Assembly: GCF_020171345.1 (NCBI RefSeq)
Contig: NZ_JAIUZM010000004.1
Coordinates: forward strand, 248,001-312,000
Direction of reading: 5' to 3'
Origin: Microbulbifer agarilyticus
Lineage (GTDB): Bacteria; Pseudomonadota; Gammaproteobacteria; Pseudomonadales; Cellvibrionaceae
DNA length: 64,000 nucleotides
Shown here: positions 56,912 through 64,000 of the stretch, in pieces
Layout of the letters: each line of letters begins with the position of its first letter
How positions within the stretch are numbered: the first letter of the stretch is position 1
Notes under the pieces: model-generated
What the model saw: only the letters and a program-made list of their open reading frames with translations
Database searches by the model: none
Told to the model about the DNA's origin: nothing
Program-made: the position numbers and the translations under genes

Positions 56912-58579
56912 TTAGCCGGTGAGTGGGTTGCCGCGTTCAATCAGAATGTTCAGATCTGCACCCAGTGGGATAGTGCCAACGCTGTGGCTGTTGTGCCGGT
57001 GCAGCCGCGACTGGATAAACGCATCTGCCACCGGCGCTGGGCTGCCCTGAATCAACAGGTGGGCCTGCATGGTGAGTGCCAGTTGGTCGGCAATATCACG
57101 GGCGCGGTATTCCAGGTCATTATCTTTGCTGAGCTCTGCTTTCAGGTGAGTCAGTGCGCGGTCAAAACAGAGGTCTGAGCCGGAGCTCTGTGCCAGTTCA
57201 TCGATCCAGCTATCGAGAATTTCTGGCTCCTTGTGTTTGGTGCGCAGAATATCCAGAGCCTGAATATTGCCCGAGCCCTCCCAGATGGCATTCACTGGGG
57301 CATCCCGGTATAGGCGTGCGGTAATGAAGTTTTCGATCAAACCGTTGCCGCCGAGACACTCCATGGCCTCGTAGTTATGGTGCGGTGTGCGTTTACAGAT
57401 CCAGTACTTACCCACTGCCGCCCCCAACCGCAACAGGTGTCGCTGGTGTTCCTCATTCGGGTGGTCCAGTGCCTGGGCCATGCGCATGCTGAGTGCCAGT
57501 GAGCCTTCCACTTCCAGTTGCAGGTCTGCCAGCACATTTTGCATCAGCGGTTGGGCGGACAGCTTTTTGCCAAAGGCGCTGCGGTGTTGCGCGTGGTAGA
57601 TGGCCTGCAGTGTTGCCTGTCGCTGGGCTGCGGCTGAACCGATCATGCAGTCGAAGCGGGTCAGGGCCACCATCTCGATAATGGTTTTTATCCCCGCGCC
57701 TTCATCGCCCACCAGCCAACCTACGGCATCGCGCAGCTCCACTTCCGAAGAAGCGTTGGCCACGTTACCGGCCTTATCTTTTAGCCGCTGGATCTCAATT
57801 GGGTTTTTACTTCCGTCTGGCCGCCAGCGCGGTACCAGAAAACAGCTCAGGCCTCCGGCGGTTTGTGCAAGCATCAGGAATCCATCGCACATGGGTGCCG
57901 ACAGGAACCACTTGTGGCCACGGATTGTGTAGAGGCCTGCGGCCTCGCCCGGCGATGGCGTGGCTTGGCTGGTGTTGCTGCGCACATCGGAGCCCCCCTG
58001 CTTTTCAGTCATGCCCATGCCGATGGTCAGCGCCGGCTTTTCGAAATAGGGCCGATTGCTGTGGTCGTAGGCCTGTTCCGTGATTTTGGGCAGCCAGTTG
58101 GCGGCAACTGAGGGATTTTTCTGTAGCGCGGGCAGGCAGGCAAAGGTCATGGTTACCGGGCAGCAGTGTCCCGATTCCAGCTGACTGTGGAGGTAGTACT
58201 TGGCCGCGCGCACAATGTGTGCTCCCGGCTGCGGGCCTGTCCAGGGGGAGGAGTGCAGCCCTTCGCTTTTCGCTAGCTGCATCAGCTGATGATAGGCGGG
58301 ATGATAGTTGACCTGGTCGATGCGGTTGCCCACGCGGTCGTGGGGCTCAAACTCCGGTTTGTGCGCGTTGGCTTGAAAACCGCGTTCGATCCATTCGGGC
58401 CGCCCGCAGATTTCACCATAGCGCTGCAGATCATCCTCGCCCCAGTGCCCGCCGTAGCGTATTACCGCTTCTTTGAGCGCGTTGTCTCCGGCGTAGAGAT
58501 TATGACCCTGCAGAGGCTCAGGTTGGTTAAAGACCTGGTGCGTACCGGTTTGTGCTGGAGCGTTATTATTATTTTGCAT
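56912..58579 (-). CDS. aidB: AidB-type acyl-CoA dehydrogenase family protein
   Basis: A 555-residue flavoprotein of the AidB subgroup, which has a characteristic N-terminal domain (THQVFNQPEPLQGHNLYAGD) and the motifs MTEKQGGSDVRSNT, RFDCMIGSAA and ECLGGNGLIENF. In E. coli AidB is induced by alkylating agents and binds DNA; its catalytic role is not settled. Length and pattern fit AidB better than ordinary acyl-CoA dehydrogenases. It is monocistronic. Confidence 0.92.
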   Translation of the reverse strand: MQNNNNAPAQTGTHQVFNQPEPLQGHNLYAGDNALKEAVIRYGGHWGEDDLQRYGEICGRPEWIERGFQANAHKPEFEPHDRVGNRIDQVNYHPAYHQLMQLAKSEGLHSSPWTGPQPGAHIVRAAKYYLHSQLESGHCCPVTMTFACLPALQKNPSVAANWLPKITEQAYDHSNRPYFEKPALTIGMGMTEKQGGSDVRSNTSQATPSPGEAAGLYTIRGHKWFLSAPMCDGFLMLAQTAGGLSCFLVPRWRPDGSKNPIEIQRLKDKAGNVANASSEVELRDAVGWLVGDEGAGIKTIIEMVALTRFDCMIGSAAAQRQATLQAIYHAQHRSAFGKKLSAQPLMQNVLADLQLEVEGSLALSMRMAQALDHPNEEHQRHLLRLGAAVGKYWICKRTPHHNYEAMECLGGNGLIENFITARLYRDAPVNAIWEGSGNIQALDILRTKHKEPEILDSWIDELAQSSGSDLCFDRALTHLKAELSKDNDLEYRARDIADQLALTMQAHLLIQGSPAPVADAFIQSRLHRHNSHSVGTIPLGADLNILIERGNPLTG

Positions 58580-58724
58580 AGTCGCTGGATCTGGCCGTTA
58601 TTTGGAGCGCTCTCAAGGCGGTATGTAAGTCCTGAGAGCGGTAACGGATATCCTAGCGGTTTATCTAATGTGAGGCTTGCCTTCTGGCGCTGAAAGCATC
58701 GCGCCTGTGCAATGTTGCATGGAG

Positions 58725-59729
58725 TCAGATGCTGCGCTTGCCAGAAAGGTTCAGGGTGAGCTCCAGCAGGCCGGCCCAGGGGTCCATCTCCTTGCCGCCT
58801 TTGATGGCGTTATCCACGGCACGGGCACGCATTAGGAAGTTCTCCAGGTGGCGGGGGCGCAGGCGTTGGCAGGCGGCCTGGATAAGCGACTGACGCTTCT
58901 GGATGCGCACCAGGCGGCTGATTGGCTGGCCTTCTGATAGTTTCTGCTGGGTTTCCAGCAGGGTACGGATTTCCCGGGCGATGGCCCACAGAACGATGGG
59001 CGCTTCGACACCTTCGGCGCGCAGTCCCTGTAGGGTTCGGACGGCACCGGCGGCGTCGCCGGCCAGCGCCTTGTCGATCAGGCCAAACACATCGTAACGG
59101 GCAGAGCTGGCCACGGCGTTGTTCATGATGTCTGCGGTAACCACCGAGTCCTGCACCAGCAGTTTCAGCTTTTCGATTTCCTGACTGGCGGCCAGCAAAT
59201 TACCTTCGACCCGTTCGGACAGAATCTGAATTGCTTCGGGCTCGGCATCCAACCCCGCGGCGCGCAGGCGCTGGTGAATCCAGCGCGGCATTTCCGCGGC
59301 TTCCACGGGCCAGACCTGCATCAGTACACCCTTGGCTTCGAGCGCTTTAACCCATTTGCTGTTGAGCTGGGAGCGGTCCAGTCGCGGCAACACCAGTAAT
59401 AGCAGGGTGTCATCATTGGCGGTTGCGGCAAATTCCTGCAGGGCTTTACTGCCTTTGTCACCGGGCTTGCCGCCGGGCAGGCGCAGCTCGATGACTTTCT
59501 TGTCGGCAAACAGTGACATGCTGCCGGCGGCGGAGAGTAGCTGGCCCCAATCGAAATTATTCTCGCCGTGCAACAGGTCGCGTTCGTTAAACCCTTGCTT
59601 GCGTGCGGCTTCGCGGATGCTGTCGCAGCACTCCTGTACCAGCAGCGGTTCGTCGCCGGTAACCACGTAGATGGGGTAGAGGCCCTGTCGCAGGTTTTGC
59701 TTGAGCTGGCGAGGGTTGATACGCGGCAT
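58725..59729 (-). CDS. holA: DNA polymerase III delta subunit
   Basis: A 334-residue clamp-loader subunit that opens the beta clamp. The pattern PIYVVTGDEPLLVQE at 17-31, the AAA+-like fold and the C-terminal collar domain (LRPRHLENFLMRARAVDNAIKG) are those of HolA. The ATG follows the lptE stop by one base, so the two are tightly coupled. Confidence 0.95.
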   Translation of the reverse strand: MPRINPRQLKQNLRQGLYPIYVVTGDEPLLVQECCDSIREAARKQGFNERDLLHGENNFDWGQLLSAAGSMSLFADKKVIELRLPGGKPGDKGSKALQEFAATANDDTLLLLVLPRLDRSQLNSKWVKALEAKGVLMQVWPVEAAEMPRWIHQRLRAAGLDAEPEAIQILSERVEGNLLAASQEIEKLKLLVQDSVVTADIMNNAVASSARYDVFGLIDKALAGDAAGAVRTLQGLRAEGVEAPIVLWAIAREIRTLLETQQKLSEGQPISRLVRIQKRQSLIQAACQRLRPRHLENFLMRARAVDNAIKGGKEMDPWAGLLELTLNLSGKRSI

Positions 59730-59730
59730 A

Positions 59731-60264
59731 TCAGGGCTGCGCCGGGTTGTCGGTGATTGGGGTGCGGATGTCGATGCGGCGAAGGCGGTCGATAATTCGG
59801 CCGATCAGTTCGCGGCGCATTTCTTCGCGTTGCAGGCGTTCTTCTTCGCCTTTACTGACCACTTCGTTGTCGTCCCATTCCAGTGTGCGGTAGACGTCGG
59901 CTTTGGCCTGGGTGAGCAGGTCGCGACCGGTGTTGTTGTCCTGCACGCTGTATTCGGCGCTGGTGATCAGTTCGTATTCGGACGCGCGGCCCTTGGCATC
60001 CACAGAAACGGTACGTTTGGTTTCGGTTTCCTGGTGGATGGTAAGGGTAAAGTCAGCTTCACTGGGGTCTTCTGCCAGCGGCAGGCCACTGGTTTGCAGC
60101 AGGCGGGTGATACTGTCGGCCAGTTCGCTTCTTGGGTCTTGGGTGGTGATGTAGAGCTTGCTGCCCGGAGGGAAATTTTTCGGTGCGCCGCGGAGGTGCC
60201 AGCCACAGGCTGAGATGCTAACGGTCAGTATAAGTACCAGTGTGCGGAGCAGTGTAATTTTCAT
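59731..60264 (-). CDS. lptE: LPS-assembly lipoprotein LptE
   Basis: A 177-residue outer-membrane lipoprotein that plugs the LptD barrel for LPS insertion. The signal peptide ends in lipobox SISAC (Cys20), followed by the family opening GWHLRG. The ATG at 60264 is chosen over the upstream frame since it gives a proper signal peptide. It lies in the leuS-lptE-holA order. Confidence 0.93.
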   Translation of the reverse strand: MKITLLRTLVLILTVSISACGWHLRGAPKNFPPGSKLYITTQDPRSELADSITRLLQTSGLPLAEDPSEADFTLTIHQETETKRTVSVDAKGRASEYELITSAEYSVQDNNTGRDLLTQAKADVYRTLEWDDNEVVSKGEEERLQREEMRRELIGRIIDRLRRIDIRTPITDNPAQP

Positions 60265-60299
60265 TAGGGTCCGTTGTGTTCTTGTTCTGGTTTCGTGGC

Positions 60300-60411
60300 G
60301 GCCCAGCACCGGGGGAAAGTTTTCAGAACCGCTGTGAATACATCCCTGTACGCTGCGTCGGCGACGTCCTTGTCGCCGACGCTCCTGAAAACTTTCCCCC
60401 GGTGCTGGGCC
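60300..60411. repeat. 112-bp palindromic element, copy 2
   Basis: Arms 60300-60328 and 60383-60411 pair at 28 of 29 positions, the outer 27 without a break; the 54-bp core (60329-60382) differs from copy 1 by one base (C in place of T at 60341). The left arms of the two copies share only AGCACC, GTTTTC and a few other bases. This copy lies in the 184-base gap between leuS and lptE, inside an apparent operon, so its structure would form in the message between two essential genes. Confidence 0.92.
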
Positions 60412-60448
60412 TTCGCGTTTGGCTCAATTTCTTCTTAGCGAAAGAGGT

Positions 60449-63079
<2,631 letters not shown>

Positions 63080-63145
63080 CTATTTGGCGATTCTGGCCGG
63101 GACACTAAGGCCGGCCGGAAAACGGCGAATTATAGGAGGGATAGG

Positions 63146-63637
63146 GTGAGTAAGAAACCTAAAGAGGCTGCGAATCCCGATCTGCCGGGCCAGGAAGGCA
63201 AGCTTTCCACCGAGGCCAGGCGTGAACTGGAAAAGTTGGTGGGCGAGGAGCTGGATGTCGAGCAGTTCACCGCGCGCAAGGCGGCCTTTCTGAATGCCTG
63301 GCTCAAGGACGACGTGCACCGTGCCGACGACTACCTGCGGGACCTGGGTGATGAGCTGATCACCCAGGAAGAGCGGGTTGGGGACTGGCTGTTGGATGCC
63401 GCAGACCCCACCAAGACCGTGTGGCCGGCGATTATGCGCTGTATCAAGCGCGGAGAGGCCTGGGCGCTGGCGGGGGAGGAAGCCGGGGAGGGCGAGGCTT
63501 TGCAGTGCCTCGGCTGCGGCTATCGGGCTCTGCCTCCTGCGGGCTCGGAGATCACGCCCTGCCACCGCTGTGGCTACGGGTGCTTCCGCCAGGTACTGCC
63601 CGGACAACCGTCAGAGGGTGCGAGCGAGGCCGAATAG
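63146..63637 (+). CDS. Zinc ribbon-containing protein (YbeL-like, DUF1451)
   Basis: A 163-residue protein starting at GTG (63146) behind AGGAGG. A charged helical N-terminus (ARRELEKLVGEELDVEQF) is followed by a C-terminal zinc ribbon with CLGCGY and CHRCGYGC. The function is unknown. E. coli ybeL is also next to leuS, which supports the assignment. Confidence 0.9.
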   Translation: MSKKPKEAANPDLPGQEGKLSTEARRELEKLVGEELDVEQFTARKAAFLNAWLKDDVHRADDYLRDLGDELITQEERVGDWLLDAADPTKTVWPAIMRCIKRGEAWALAGEEAGEGEALQCLGCGYRALPPAGSEITPCHRCGYGCFRQVLPGQPSEGASEAE

Positions 63638-63686
63638 CCGTATTCTCCGGGCCCTGAGCGAACAAGGACGACCGATCAGGCTGAAA

Positions 63687-64000
63687 ATGGAACTGCAAAC
63701 CGCACTCACCACTCTCGCCATGCCGCCATTTGCTCCCCTGGTTGGGATGCTGATGGCTCTCGCATTCTGGTTTTTCCCCGCGGGCTCCCCGCTCGCCAAA
63801 TTGTCTGTGCCGCTGGCGGTTTTGTGCTTTGTCTCATTGTGGATCTGTGCGACCCCGGCTTTTGCCCAATGGCTTGGACAGCGCCTGGTGAATCAGCAGC
63901 CGACTGCACCGGAGGTGGAGCCTGCGGCCGTGGTGATTCTGGGTGGTGGTCGCTACCGGGACGAGGAGCAGGGGCGCGAGCGGTTGTCTGCGGCGAGTCT
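63687..64000 (+). CDS. DUF218/YdcF-like envelope protein (3' end outside window)
   Basis: The frame is open to the last base, giving 104 residues. Two hydrophobic membrane segments (about 13-32 and 38-58) are followed by AVVILGGGRY and a charged stretch, the opening of a DUF218 domain as in ElyC (YcbC) and YdcF. ElyC is linked to envelope and peptidoglycan-lipid metabolism in E. coli. The ribosome site is weak. The C-terminal half, which would confirm the family, is not in the window. Confidence 0.75.
   Translation, partial: MELQTALTTLAMPPFAPLVGMLMALAFWFFPAGSPLAKLSVPLAVLCFVSLWICATPAFAQWLGQRLVNQQPTAPEVEPAAVVILGGGRYRDEEQGRERLSAAS

Overview
The window is ordinary chromosomal DNA from a gammaproteobacterium. 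The gene set and order (secA-argJ-mutT; the full isc operon; rlmN-pilF-rodZ-ispG-hisS-yfgM-bamB-der; yacG-coaE-pilDCB facing pilA; leuS-lptE-holA) is that of marine gammaproteobacteria related to Pseudomonas. A large secreted multidomain chitinase with a Ser/Gly linker and the moderately GC-rich codon use point to the Microbulbifer/Saccharophagus/Cellvibrio side of that group. The genus is inferred from these features and was not checked by a search. There are no prophages, insertion sequences, CRISPR arrays, rRNA or tRNA genes that I can see.

Layout. 1-4112: the 3' part of secA, then argJ and mutT. 4143-8804: a palindromic repeat, an NagX-type membrane acyltransferase and a GH18 chitinase, a small chitin-use locus. 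9082-17097: a helical-bundle protein, an acyl-CoA desaturase, a likely sigma-54-dependent small RNA, a hybrid sensor kinase, and a membrane cyclic-di-GMP protein (MASE1-PAS-GGDEF-EAL). 17199-25637: suhB, trmJ, then iscR-iscS-iscU-iscA-hscB-hscA-fdx-iscX under two abutting IscR sites, then ndk. 25746-34907: the rlmN to der housekeeping string. 34980-37695: a semialdehyde dehydrogenase, trmO and a thioredoxin-like protein. 37719-43288: yacG, coaE, pilD, pilC, pilB and divergent pilA. 43640-56801: a mixed region (DUF465, DUF2750, glycerophosphodiesterase, flavin reductase, a double-rubredoxin/reductase fusion, an unusual beta-carbonic anhydrase, GNAT, SPFH/NfeD pair, outer-membrane phospholipase, Nudix, a PLP decarboxylase and an SDR). 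56912-63049: aidB-like dehydrogenase, holA, lptE and leuS on the minus strand. 63146-64000: a zinc-ribbon protein and the start of a DUF218-type gene.

The most interesting signals are non-coding. (1) A 112-bp palindromic element occurs twice (4143-4254 and 60300-60411). The 54-bp cores differ at one base, but the 29-bp arms differ at eleven positions and every one of those differences is compensated on the opposite arm. (2) At 11283-11430 a -24/-12 promoter with an upstream palindrome is followed by three stem-loops and a U-tailed terminator, with no convincing reading frame, which is what a new sigma-54-dependent small RNA would look like. Further points are a beta-carbonic anhydrase whose first zinc-ligand cysteine is serine, a rubredoxin-rubredoxin-reductase fusion, and a 21-bp tandem repeat that repeats the stop codon of hscA in frame.
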